Assembly: GCA_016931365.1 (NCBI GenBank)
Contig: JAFGEY010000044.1
Coordinates: 1 to 10,604 of the forward strand
Direction of reading: 5' to 3'
Length of the DNA: 10,604 bases
Source: Anaerolineae bacterium
Lineage (GTDB): Bacteria > Chloroflexota > Anaerolineae > JAFGEY01
Part shown: positions 1 through 7,819 of the stretch, in pieces
How the letters are laid out: each line of letters starts with the position of its first letter
Position numbering within the stretch: the first letter of the stretch is position 1
Notes under the pieces: generated by a model
Told to the model about the DNA's origin: nothing
The model's input: the letters and a program-made list of their open reading frames with translations, nothing else
Databases searched by the model: none
Made by a program: the position numbers and the translations under genes

Positions 1-1446
1 CGCCTCGCGAGCAATGGCTTCAAAGGATACCTCTTCCGGCGGGTTCATCAGCCGCCCGATACGCGACAGCTCCAGCAACTCATTGAGCAACTGCTGCATT
101 TTAGCTGTAGCGTCATTAATGCGAGCTATGTCGGTCTTGACCCGCTCCACGTTGCCGGCCAGGGCGTCCTTTGCCAGAAAGCCGACAAAGCCGCCGATGG
201 TGATCAGCGGGCTTTTCAGGTCGTGGGAGACGGTGTAGGTGAAGCGTTCCAACTCGGTGTTCTTGGCTTCCAGTTCTTCAATCAAGGCCTCACGCAATTC
301 TTCGGCCTGCTTGCGCTCCGTGATGTCGCGCACGGCAGCAAGGACGCGGTCTTGCCCGTAAATGCGCGCCTGCCGCAAGTTGACTTCGACCCAAAACAAG
401 TGGCCGTTTCGGTCTTTGGCTCTCCACTCAAAGAGTTGCGGGCCTTGAGTTTGGGTTTTCTGTACCAGGGCGGTAGCCTCTTGCTGACCAAAGGGGGGGT
501 ATCCCTGGCTGACGTCGGCAATTCGCAACTGCAACATTTCGGCCTGGCTGTATCCATACATTTCGCAGGCCTTGCGATTGACATCAAGGATAGCGCCCGT
601 GTTGGCGTCGTGGATGAAAATGGCGTCGTTGACACCATCATAGATGGTGCGAAACCACGACTCGCTTGCTCGCAGAGCAGCTCCAGCTTTGATGCGTTCA
701 GCGATCTCGGCATGCAGGTTCCCAATGGTTTTTTCAAGTTCGGCAGCCATCAGGTTGATGCTGTGCTGCAAGATGCCGATCTCGTCCTGTGAAATTGGCC
801 CGTTGATTCTTGCGGTCAGACTGCCAGATGCAACTTGTTGCGAAACGGCTAACAGTTTTCCAATTCGGGTCAGAATGATCGAACGAAAAAGAAGTATAAT
901 GCCGATAGAGGTTGAAAAGATACAAAAAATGGACCCCAGTATAAAAACAAGGGCCACAAGCCTTTTTTGCCTTGCCAGTTGTTCGGTTCCAATCTTGAGG
1001 TACAAAAAGCCGACCAGTTTCCCATCTCGAAGGCTGAGGGGAGTAATGTTGACCAACCCATCAGTCATTTGAGTGGATTTGCTCTGGATCGTAATCTCTT
1101 CAAGTTGAGCGACAAACTGGGGATCAAGGATGCTGTTTACGTCTCGTCCGACATCGTTGGGGTTTAGAGCATAAAATATTTGCTGATTCAAGCCAATGAC
1201 CAGACTGTCTATCAAGGTCTCGCCAATTAGCTCTTCCATAATTGTTCTATCGCTGACGGCTTCATAGGTGAGCATACCTTGAGTCATCAACATGCCGGGG
1301 GTCTCAATCCGCGTTTGCATGCTGCGGTCGATTTCGCCGGAAAAGCGATTAATATAATAGAATCCCATCGTGGTCAGAGCTGCAATTTGTATCAAAATGA
1401 CGGCAATGCCTATTTTAAAAGTCAGTCCCTCGAAAAAACGCTTCAT
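1..1446 (-). CDS. Membrane sensor histidine kinase (Cache-like/HAMP/PAS/HisKA), 3' part beyond window
   Basis: Inner-membrane two-component sensor kinase; 482 codons are open to the left edge, so the ATP-binding domain is not seen. In order: membrane segment about 10-31; extracytoplasmic region about 32-160 that may be a single Cache-like fold (ends in a GKLVGFLYLKIG-type strand); membrane segment about 163-187; HAMP about 188-241 with the typical DEIG (221-224) and a following N..M; PAS about 255-382 ending in VRDITERKQAE; a coiled linker; and the H-box VSHDLKSPL with the phospho-accepting His at 408. The start ATG (1444-1446) has AAGAGG upstream on the minus strand. It lies 30 bases after the lipoprotein stop, so the two are probably co-transcribed and the lipoprotein may supply its periplasmic signal. 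The H-box module closely resembles that of the 1301-residue kinase in this window. Ligand and partner regulator are unknown. Confidence 0.93.
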   Translation of the reverse strand, partial: MKRFFEGLTFKIGIAVILIQIAALTTMGFYYINRFSGEIDRSMQTRIETPGMLMTQGMLTYEAVSDRTIMEELIGETLIDSLVIGLNQQIFYALNPNDVGRDVNSILDPQFVAQLEEITIQSKSTQMTDGLVNITPLSLRDGKLVGFLYLKIGTEQLARQKRLVALVFILGSIFCIFSTSIGIILLFRSIILTRIGKLLAVSQQVASGSLTARINGPISQDEIGILQHSINLMAAELEKTIGNLHAEIAERIKAGAALRASESWFRTIYDGVNDAIFIHDANTGAILDVNRKACEMYGYSQAEMLQLRIADVSQGYPPFGQQEATALVQKTQTQGPQLFEWRAKDRNGHLFWVEVNLRQARIYGQDRVLAAVRDITERKQAEELREALIEELEAKNTELERFTYTVSHDLKSPLITIGGFVGFLAKDALAGNVERVKTDIARINDATAKMQQLLNELLELSRIGRLMNPPEEVSFEAIAREA

Positions 1447-1476
1447 TTGCGCGGCCTCTTTTTTTGTGTGAACTCG

Positions 1477-1887
1477 TTACTTGACTTGTGACATGATGCG
1501 CAGGTAGGCATCTTGCGCCGTGGTCTGTTGGGTGAGCAGCTTTCTGAGTTCTGCGTTGACGGCTTGAGTCAAATCCTTGTGCTCCTGGCCCAGCAAATAA
1601 CCGACATCAGCAGCATAATGGACATTCGAACCATATTTGTTTGTAATCGTCTGCTGGAATTGTTCAAATGCAAATTCTTGAGCGACCTGGCGCACCAGTG
1701 TTTCGCGTTTGTCCTCGTATAACCAGTGTCCCATCCAATTCAACTGAACCGGCGCTAACGCTTCCTTTTCATTTTCAGTGACTATAGTAGATGTGGTGCG
1801 CTCACGGGGCGACATTGTGTTCTGCTGGCAAGCCACAGCGAGGGTAATGAGAACTGTTAACGTTATGTTTGTCAACAAGCGTTTCAT
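1477..1887 (-). CDS. Small lipoprotein, probably an internally deleted solute-binding protein
   Basis: 136-residue exported lipoprotein. A basic start (MKR), a hydrophobic stretch at 4-19 and a lipobox-like AVAC with the lipidation Cys at 20 indicate anchoring outside the inner membrane. The start is supported by a strong GGGGGAGGA site just upstream on the minus strand. After a short linker, residues about 48-73 (NWMGHWLYEDKRETLVRQVAQEF) look to me like the start of a mature family 1 extracellular sugar-type solute-binding protein. The rest (KYGSNVHYAAD, then TTAQDAYLRIM near the end) looks like the C-terminus of the same kind of protein. Full-length members are about 400 residues or more, so the lobes that bind ligand would be missing. 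That match is from memory and is an inference. It precedes a periplasm-sensing kinase by 30 bases, which suggests a role as an accessory signal protein, or a decayed one. Otherwise it is an uncharacterised lipoprotein. Confidence 0.8.
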   Translation of the reverse strand: MKRLLTNITLTVLITLAVACQQNTMSPRERTTSTIVTENEKEALAPVQLNWMGHWLYEDKRETLVRQVAQEFAFEQFQQTITNKYGSNVHYAADVGYLLGQEHKDLTQAVNAELRKLLTQQTTAQDAYLRIMSQVK

Positions 1888-2049
1888 TGATTTCCTCCCC
1901 CATCCCGAATAAATCGGAACTGAACGCGGATGTATTCCATCCGACGATTTGGCCGCCTGGAAAAATTCTTACACCGGTGATGATCTCCATCGCACAAACA
2001 AGAATCTCACGGGATAGGCACTAACCTGGACAAGCCAGAACCAAATAAA
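1888..2049. other. Intergenic gap between receiver-kinase and lipoprotein genes
   Basis: 162 bases with no convincing gene. It contains a 6-bp hairpin CGGATG/CATCCG at 1927-1943 with a 5-base loop, flanked further out by AAATCG/CGATTT, and an 8-bp palindrome CACCGGTG at 1972-1979. Neither is followed by a T-run, so I do not call a terminator. I found no good -35/-10 pair on the minus strand. The lipoprotein and its kinase are either read through from upstream or start from a promoter I cannot recognise. Confidence 0.5.
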
Positions 2050-3627
2050 TCACCGTCCCGCGATGGGCAGTTCAAAGGCAAAGCATGCGCCCGCGCCTTC
2101 GGCCGGCTCGGCCCAGATATGTCCGCCGTGTCGCTCTACGATGATTGACCAGCAAAGCCACAGGCCCAGCCCGGTCCCTTCGCCAACTTCTTTGGTGGTG
2201 AAAAAGGGTTCAAAGAGCCGCGTTCGAGTTGCTTCTGGAATGCCAGTGCCATTGTCCTGAATGTCTACTCGCACATACGTGTCGATCCATGTGGTGCGCA
2301 GGGTCAGGCGCGGTTTGTAGCTGAGATCGTTGGCCCGTTTTTCGGCCATCGCCTGGGCGGCGTTGCGCACCAGGTTGAGCACGACTTGTTGAATTTGCTG
2401 GCCTTCGCATATCACTCTGGGCAGCGTGCGGTCGAGCGCATAGACGATTTCGATGTTGCGAAAATCATATTGCCTGCGCAGGTCATAGTCGGTGGCAGCG
2501 AGTTCGAGCGTTTGTTCGATCAGCGCGTTCAGATCGCGCGGAGCCGGGTTGGAGATGCCTTTGCGCGAAAAACTGAGCAGATCGGAGACGATCTTGGCCG
2601 CGCGCGCGCCCATATCGCGGATGCCCTGAATGTAGGAGAGCAGGTTCCGTTCTTGCAGATAGGCCTCCAAGTGATCGGGATCGAGGCCTGCTGCTTCCAG
2701 GCGCGTCCGCGTGCGGGTATTTTGGGTGTCTAGCGACAGTTGCAGCAGTTGGGCCGATTGCATGATCGCGCCCAGGGGGTTGTTGATCTCGTGCGCCACG
2801 CCCGCCGCCAGCCCGCCGACGCTAGCCATTTTGGTCGATTGCAGCATCATTTCCTCAATGTGCACGCGCTGAGTCACGTCGTCAACGCGCAAGACGGCAC
2901 CGGTTACGCCGTCGGTGAACAATGGAAAGACGTCAACGTCGTAAAACCTGGTTTCGTGAGACGTCTGGATGGCCTCACGATGCCGGTGGGCGATCTTTTG
3001 GCTTTGCAAAACTTGATCAAACAGATCGCGGTAGCGTTCGAGCATAGGACAGGTATCCCAGAGCACGTGCCTTTTGACCTGTTCGGTCGTGCATCTGGTT
3101 AGGGTTTCGGCAGCCGGATTCCAGGTCAAGATGCAGCCCTGGGCATCCAGCGTGATCAGTGCCGAGGGCATCGAATCGGTGATGTTTTGCAGCAGGTGCT
3201 GTAGCCGGGAGATCTCGCGTTCGGACTGCCGCCGCTCGACCAGGTAATGCCATTCGCGCAGGGCGCGCTCGGCGATGTGCGGCAGGTCGATTAGCGTTTC
3301 TGCCGACTTGACCACGTAATCGAGCACGCCGGCTTTCATTGCATCGACAGCAACCCGTTCGTTGCCATAGCTGGTCATCAAGATCACCGGAAAGGGCGGC
3401 TCTGGCGTGTCTGCGGGCAGCAGGTCGATGCCTTGCCCGTCGGGCAGGAGCCAGTCGGCGATCACCAGGTCGACGCTTGTGGCAGCGAGCAGCTTTTGAG
3501 CCTGATTGAGTGTGCCGACCACATGCAGGGTGATTTGCGGCGCGCGGGTTTGGAATGCACGTTCGATCAGCGCGCTGTGTGCGTCGTTGTCCTCGATCAG
3601 CAGAATAGTAATTTGTGTCTCGTTCAT
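2050..3627 (-). CDS. Receiver-PAS-histidine kinase (N-terminal response-regulator domain)
   Basis: 525-residue cytoplasmic signalling protein with no membrane segment. An N-terminal receiver (about 5-125) has the acidic pair E12/D13, phospho-acceptor D58 in IADWLLPDGQG, T85 and K107. A PAS domain follows (about 140-258). HisKA has H279 in GVAHEINNPLGA. HATPase_c has the N-box N418/N422, DNGTGI at 458-463, FEPFFTTK at 472-479 and GTGLG at 484-488, so all key residues of both modules are present. Between the H-box and LLSFSR (350-355) there is an extended helical insert of about 20 residues, a variant seen in other HEINNP-type kinases. The start ATG overlaps the stop of the upstream kinase (ATGA) and has GGAG about ten bases upstream, so translation is probably coupled. 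The receiver is likely phosphorylated by the upstream kinase and may control this protein's own kinase activity. Its final target is not encoded here. Confidence 0.95.
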   Translation of the reverse strand: MNETQITILLIEDNDAHSALIERAFQTRAPQITLHVVGTLNQAQKLLAATSVDLVIADWLLPDGQGIDLLPADTPEPPFPVILMTSYGNERVAVDAMKAGVLDYVVKSAETLIDLPHIAERALREWHYLVERRQSEREISRLQHLLQNITDSMPSALITLDAQGCILTWNPAAETLTRCTTEQVKRHVLWDTCPMLERYRDLFDQVLQSQKIAHRHREAIQTSHETRFYDVDVFPLFTDGVTGAVLRVDDVTQRVHIEEMMLQSTKMASVGGLAAGVAHEINNPLGAIMQSAQLLQLSLDTQNTRTRTRLEAAGLDPDHLEAYLQERNLLSYIQGIRDMGARAAKIVSDLLSFSRKGISNPAPRDLNALIEQTLELAATDYDLRRQYDFRNIEIVYALDRTLPRVICEGQQIQQVVLNLVRNAAQAMAEKRANDLSYKPRLTLRTTWIDTYVRVDIQDNGTGIPEATRTRLFEPFFTTKEVGEGTGLGLWLCWSIIVERHGGHIWAEPAEGAGACFAFELPIAGR

Positions 3628-6600
3628 GGCTTTGTTCTCCGAATGTGTTCAGGCGGCGTATGCGCCAGGGTAAAATAAAAGGTGCTGCCCTTTCCAGAAC
3701 CTTCTGACTCAACCCAGATTTGGCCGCCGTGCGTTTCGACGATTCGTTTGACAATGGCCAGACCGATGCCAGTGCCGTCGCTGTTGGGATCGAGTTTTTC
3801 AAAGAGGCCAAAAACTGTGTCGTGATAGCGTGGTTCGATGCCGATGCCGTTGTCACGCACAAAAGTCGCCAGACCCCGGCCGGTCTGCTCTGTGCCGATT
3901 TCGATGCGTGGGTGCGACTGGTTGCCCATATACTTGACGGCATTGTCGATCAAATTTTGCAGAACCTCGCTCAATCGGGGGCGGTCTCCGTACACGATGG
4001 GCAGATCAGACGCGATGTCTACCTGAACGCCGCGCTCGATGAGCTGCCCGGCGACGATTTCGACCACTTCTTGGGTCAGCGCGGTCAGGGAAATCTCTTG
4101 GATAGGGTTTGATATCCGCCCGATGCGCGAGAGTTCGAGCAGTTCGTCCAGCAGTTGTTGCATTCTGTCAGCGGCGGTGGAGATGCGCGAAAAATCGTTC
4201 TTGATCTGACCGGCATTGCCAGCGAGGATGTCCTGTTCCAGAAAGCCAAGGAAACCCTTGATGGTGATCAGTGGGCTTTTCAGGTCGTGTGAGACGGTGT
4301 AGACAAAGCGCTCCAGTTCGGCGTTTTTGCTCTCCAGTTCATCGATCAACGCTTCGCGTTCCTGGGCGGCGTGCATCTGTTGGGTGATGTCCCGGTCGAC
4401 GCCGATCACCAAAGTGCGATCCTGGACGCGAATGCGCACGGCGGCGTACTCGACCATGTTTTCTTGCCCGTCCAGTCTATGCCAGGAAAAACGGCCTCGA
4501 TAGGTTTCGACACCATTGAGTTGACCCATTCTGTCAGGATCGATCCTGTGCTCGAGGGTGGTTTGCAAAGGTAGCGTATTGCCGATGTGTAGTAGTTCTT
4601 CTTTGCTTCGCCCGGCGATCTCGGCGTAACGTGCATTGCAGTCGAGCAGCTTGCGCGGGCGTCCTTCGGGAAACTCTTCGTACACGCTAATCCCATCAAA
4701 GGCGCTCTCAAAAACCAGGCGCAGCAGTTGTTCGGATTCGCGCCGCGCCGCTTCGGCCCTTTTTTGTTGGATGATGTTCCATGCATTGGTGGCAAGCAGA
4801 GTCAATTGATCGATGTCGAACTGGGTGTAATCCTGGGCCTTGTTGCCGACACCGATCACGGCAACAATGTTATCTTGTTCGAACAAGGGAACGACCATCT
4901 CGCGGATCAGTGGCGTATGTCCTTCCGGCAGCCCCTTTTTGTGGGGCAGGCTGGGGTAGTCGTTGTGGATGATGGGGCGGCGCTGGTGGATGCAGTCGAC
5001 CCAGACGCCGGCTTGCTCGATGAGGTAATGTGTGTCCATCTCGCTGACTGTGCAGCGTTTTAGCGTGTCCTTGGACCAGGTTTGCAGGCGGATCGTTTTT
5101 TGATCGGGGTTGACAAAGTGGAAAAAGCCGATCTCACTTGCGGTGAGCCGGACGCCCTCTTCCAATCCAGATTGGATGATATCGGGTATGGAGAGTGGTT
5201 CCATCGCCTGGAACAGGTGGAGTGAGGCGCTGAGTGTGGCTTCGACCCGCTTGCGCTCGGCGATCTCTTGCTGGGCCTGTTCGTACAGGTGCACGTTCTG
5301 GATGGCAATGGCCGACTGGGCGGCAAATTGGCCGAGGATTTCGACGTCCTGATCGTCAAAGGGCGACCTGGTTGGATCGGCGATCACCAATACGCCCAGG
5401 AACTCGTCACCATATTGGATGGGTACGCCAATCACCGAAGCGGACAGGTCGGCGCGGTGAGGCGATCTACCATCCCACTCCTGATAGCTGTTGACAATCT
5501 GCGTTTGTCGCGTGGCCCAGACGCGGCCGACTAACCCATCGCCCTGGCACTGCGAAAACCCGATCGGGGCCAGTTGTTCGCCCACATTCACAACCCATTC
5601 CAGGCATTTGCTGTCTGGCCGGTGCAGCGAAATGCCGCCGCCGGGCCGCCCGGTCAGGTCTACAGCATTTTCGACAATGCGGCGGAGCAGGAGGTCCAGG
5701 TCTTGCAGGGCTACAATATCGTACGTCACCTGGTTGAGGGCGGCCATTTCGCGGGCGCGGCGGGCCACGGTTTCTTCAGTGCGCTTGCGTTCCGTAATGT
5801 CGGTGATCGAGATGATGTGTCCGCGCGCGGGGGCGTCCGGGTCAAGAGCTCGGATGCCAACAATGCAAGGCATCACGGTGTTGTCCTTGCGCAGCAGCCG
5901 GGCTTCAGTCTGGCCGCTGCCCGTTTCTACAAAGTGTGCGTACATGTCACGTCCGGCGCGTTCGTATTCTTGATCGTCCGGATAGATTGCCCGGACGTTT
6001 GTGTGCAGAAATTCTTCCGGCGTCCAGCCCAAAATCTGGCACATCGCCTCGTTGGCCCAACTCAAGGTGTGGTTTTGGACGTGGGCCAACCCGATCGGCG
6101 TTGCAGCCAGGATGGCCTGGAGCAAACGCTCGCGCTCGCGCAGGGCCTCTTCGATCTGCCTGTGATCGGTGACGTCGCGTGAGATTGAACCGATGCGATA
6201 CCCCTGATCGGTCTTGATCGTAAAAGGCGTTTGCTGGATGAAAATCTCTGTCCCATCCTGGCGACGCATTTTGACCTCTTGAACCCGGCCGACGAAAAGT
6301 GCGCTGCCTGTTTCCAGCGCAGATAGGATCACCTGCTTCAGCTGATCTTGATAGCCCGGCGGGAGTGCTTGGGGATGCGCCATCAAAAGCTGTACATCCC
6401 ACAAGGGTTTGCCGATGGCCTCCTGGCGTGTGATGCCGGTCATCTTGGCCTGGGCATAGTTCCATTCGATGATCGTGCCCTGCTCGTCGACCAGGGCCAG
6501 GCCATCCGTCGACTGCTCGACAAAAGTACGGAATTTTTCTTCACTTTGGCGAATTTGATGTTCAACTCGTTTGCGTTCGCTGATGTCGCGGACGATGCTC

Positions 6601-7529
6601 TGGATGTGCATCGGCCGGCCTTCTGGATCGCGGATCAGGGCGGCATTGATCTCAACCGGCACGGCGTGGCCGTCTTTGTGCCGGAAAAGGCGGGTGTAAA
6701 CACCAAGTTGTTCACCGGCTAACAGGCGTCGGTGTTTGTCGGTGCTGTCTGAATATTCTTCCGAGATCACGATTTGTTTCATCGGCATATCAATCAATTC
6801 ATCGACCATGTAGCCAAGCAGCCTGACCGCCTGTTGGTTGACGGCGAGGTGGGTGCCTTCCAGGCTGAGGATAAACACGGCGTCATTGGTATGCTCAAAG
6901 AGAGCGCGGTAGCGATATTCACTTTCGCGCAGTTGTGCTTGTCGATCACGCTCGAGTTGGTTGCGGTGGTAGAGGATGGTGACGGTAAGCGCCGAGGTGG
7001 TGAACACAAAGCCCCACCCGCCGACGACCGACTGGAAAGGCAGACCGGGGATGACCAGTGGCAACAACGGGATGCCAGCCAGAAGGACCAGCGAAAAGAT
7101 CGCTGTGCCCCGGATGGAGAAAAATACGCCACCGACAATTACCGGCAAAGCCAGCCAGACCAGGTGGGAACGGATGCTGGGTTCGGTCATATCCGTTTCC
7201 ATACCCGTCGACATCACCGTCGGAGCAATCAGGAAGGTCAAGGTCAGGATCGTCGAAAGAGCATATAGCCGGGTCCGGCTCAAGCCGTAGCCAGCCGACA
7301 AGATCAAGGCCGTGGCCGCAAACACCGACAGGCGGGGAGAGTCGGTGAACAGCGCCACGTAAGACACATTGATCAGGGTTGACAGACTCAGACCAAAGAG
7401 TAGCGCAGAGAGCAGCCGCGCGTTTTTGCGCTTTACTTTGTCTCTGATCGCCGGCGAGGGTTCAAACAACCAAGCCCACACAGTTTTTTTAGGCGCCGGT
7501 TGGGCGCGATAGGGCTGTTTAGGGGTCAT
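3624..7529 (-). CDS. Large membrane hybrid-input sensor histidine kinase (6 TM, 4 PAS, 2 GAF)
   Basis: 1301-residue sensor kinase. Six predicted membrane segments lie at about 37-62, 66-85, 88-106, 120-136, 143-162 and 167-187. Then come PAS1 (about 200-320), PAS2 (327-457), PAS3 (460-583), GAF1 (600-745), GAF2 (775-915) and PAS4 (935-1050). PAS1-3 end in a recognisable D(I/V)(T/S) repeat such as RDISERKR. GAF2 has the WS, HY, NDY, PEGH and GVGNK signatures of a GAF type common in long kinases. HisKA carries H1081 (VSHDLKSPL). HATPase has NLIDN (1192-1196), DNGIGI (1226-1231) and GTGIG (1252-1256). The start is set at the ATG preceded by AGGAGG eight bases away. An in-frame ATG 29 codons upstream, at 7616, has no ribosome-binding site. 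There is no receiver in this protein; the next gene, overlapping by four bases, begins with one and is the natural phosphotransfer partner. The ligands are unknown. Confidence 0.94.
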   Translation of the reverse strand: MTPKQPYRAQPAPKKTVWAWLFEPSPAIRDKVKRKNARLLSALLFGLSLSTLINVSYVALFTDSPRLSVFAATALILSAGYGLSRTRLYALSTILTLTFLIAPTVMSTGMETDMTEPSIRSHLVWLALPVIVGGVFFSIRGTAIFSLVLLAGIPLLPLVIPGLPFQSVVGGWGFVFTTSALTVTILYHRNQLERDRQAQLRESEYRYRALFEHTNDAVFILSLEGTHLAVNQQAVRLLGYMVDELIDMPMKQIVISEEYSDSTDKHRRLLAGEQLGVYTRLFRHKDGHAVPVEINAALIRDPEGRPMHIQSIVRDISERKRVEHQIRQSEEKFRTFVEQSTDGLALVDEQGTIIEWNYAQAKMTGITRQEAIGKPLWDVQLLMAHPQALPPGYQDQLKQVILSALETGSALFVGRVQEVKMRRQDGTEIFIQQTPFTIKTDQGYRIGSISRDVTDHRQIEEALRERERLLQAILAATPIGLAHVQNHTLSWANEAMCQILGWTPEEFLHTNVRAIYPDDQEYERAGRDMYAHFVETGSGQTEARLLRKDNTVMPCIVGIRALDPDAPARGHIISITDITERKRTEETVARRAREMAALNQVTYDIVALQDLDLLLRRIVENAVDLTGRPGGGISLHRPDSKCLEWVVNVGEQLAPIGFSQCQGDGLVGRVWATRQTQIVNSYQEWDGRSPHRADLSASVIGVPIQYGDEFLGVLVIADPTRSPFDDQDVEILGQFAAQSAIAIQNVHLYEQAQQEIAERKRVEATLSASLHLFQAMEPLSIPDIIQSGLEEGVRLTASEIGFFHFVNPDQKTIRLQTWSKDTLKRCTVSEMDTHYLIEQAGVWVDCIHQRRPIIHNDYPSLPHKKGLPEGHTPLIREMVVPLFEQDNIVAVIGVGNKAQDYTQFDIDQLTLLATNAWNIIQQKRAEAARRESEQLLRLVFESAFDGISVYEEFPEGRPRKLLDCNARYAEIAGRSKEELLHIGNTLPLQTTLEHRIDPDRMGQLNGVETYRGRFSWHRLDGQENMVEYAAVRIRVQDRTLVIGVDRDITQQMHAAQEREALIDELESKNAELERFVYTVSHDLKSPLITIKGFLGFLEQDILAGNAGQIKNDFSRISTAADRMQQLLDELLELSRIGRISNPIQEISLTALTQEVVEIVAGQLIERGVQVDIASDLPIVYGDRPRLSEVLQNLIDNAVKYMGNQSHPRIEIGTEQTGRGLATFVRDNGIGIEPRYHDTVFGLFEKLDPNSDGTGIGLAIVKRIVETHGGQIWVESEGSGKGSTFYFTLAHTPPEHIRRTKP

Positions 7530-7532
7530 TCT

Positions 7533-7547
7533 CAGTCCTCCTGACTG
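7533..7547 (-). promoter_or_regulatory. Ribosome-binding site inside a small inverted repeat
   Basis: On the minus strand CAGTC and GACTG flank the loop AGGAG, placing most of the Shine-Dalgarno core of the large kinase in a 5-base loop over a 5-bp stem. The site decides the kinase start at 7529. The stem is short, so any effect on translation is speculative. Confidence 0.55.
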
Positions 7548-7683
7548 CCTGTGCAGAGGGTCAAGATAAGACAAAAACAGCTGCCCTTTCCTCCGACTTG
7601 ACTCACGTATGCCCATTGTGGGGCTTTACGATACATTGGGTTCTTAGATGCCCCGAGCTGGGCCGTGGTTGTTTTACATTAAC

Positions 7684-7712
7684 AGTTTACCATATCTGGA
7701 TCAATGCGGCAA
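7684..7712 (-). promoter_or_regulatory. Candidate promoter for the kinase cluster
   Basis: On the minus strand, TTGCCG (7712-7707) and TAAACT (7689-7684) are separated by 17 bases. Each matches four of six consensus positions. It points toward the large kinase, leaving a leader of roughly 150 bases. This is weak evidence; other sites are possible. Confidence 0.3.
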
Positions 7713-7782
7713 CACGGCTTTTTTGACCATCACCGGGTGTATTTGACGATGTTGAAAGTGGTGATGCTGGTCAATTCTTGTC

Positions 7783-7800
7783 GTTCTGTATTGACAGAAC
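7783..7800. promoter_or_regulatory. Inverted-repeat operator over the -35 box
   Basis: GTTCTGT-ATTG-ACAGAAC is a perfect 7-bp inverted repeat with a 4-base spacer, and it covers the whole TTGACA -35 box. A further GTTC follows directly, making the overlapping palindrome GAACGTTC (7797-7804). Its size and position fit a site for a dimeric winged-helix repressor. The GbsR/MarR-type regulator encoded downstream in the same transcript is the obvious candidate, which would mean autoregulation. The GAAC/GTTC elements also faintly resemble LexA boxes, so an SOS repressor is the alternative. Confidence 0.6.
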
Positions 7801-7819
7801 GTTCAAAATGTGATATGAT
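7791..7819 (+). promoter_or_regulatory. Sigma-70 type promoter of the plus-strand operon
   Basis: The -35 box TTGACA is perfect (7791-7796), the spacer is 17 bases and the -10 box TATGAT (7814-7819) matches five of six positions. Transcription should start near 7826. It is the best promoter in the window and would drive the ATPase remnant, the regulator and the methyltransferase genes. Confidence 0.8.

Larger units (their letters stand above)
7530..7790. other. Divergent intergenic region
   Basis: About 260 bases separating the minus-strand kinase cluster from the plus-strand methyltransferase cluster. No credible gene lies here. It holds the ribosome-binding site hairpin of the large kinase (7533-7547), a weak minus-strand promoter candidate (7684-7712), two TTTAC direct repeats 13 bases apart (7673-7677 and 7686-7690), a run of T after a GC-rich patch (7718-7724) that does not form a clean terminator stem, and the start of the operator of the plus-strand promoter. 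Confidence 0.6.

Noticed and set aside
223..792. 189-codon plus-strand frame (and the 202-codon frame at 5574-6182)
   Set aside because: Antisense shadows of PAS/GAF kinase coding sequence, with no recognisable domains or supporting start signals.
1927..1943. Hairpin CGGATG-TATTC-CATCCG as a terminator
   Set aside because: Only six base pairs and no T-run on either strand; it may be a leader structure or chance.
3017..3943. 308-codon minus-strand frame spanning the junction of the two kinases
   Set aside because: An out-of-frame shadow in the same strand; Arg/Ala-rich translation, and both real frames there carry intact catalytic motifs.
7527..7616. Upstream ATG at 7616 as start of the large kinase
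   Set aside because: No Shine-Dalgarno precedes it, while the ATG at 7529 has AGGAGG at ideal spacing; the extra 29 residues look like a translated leader.
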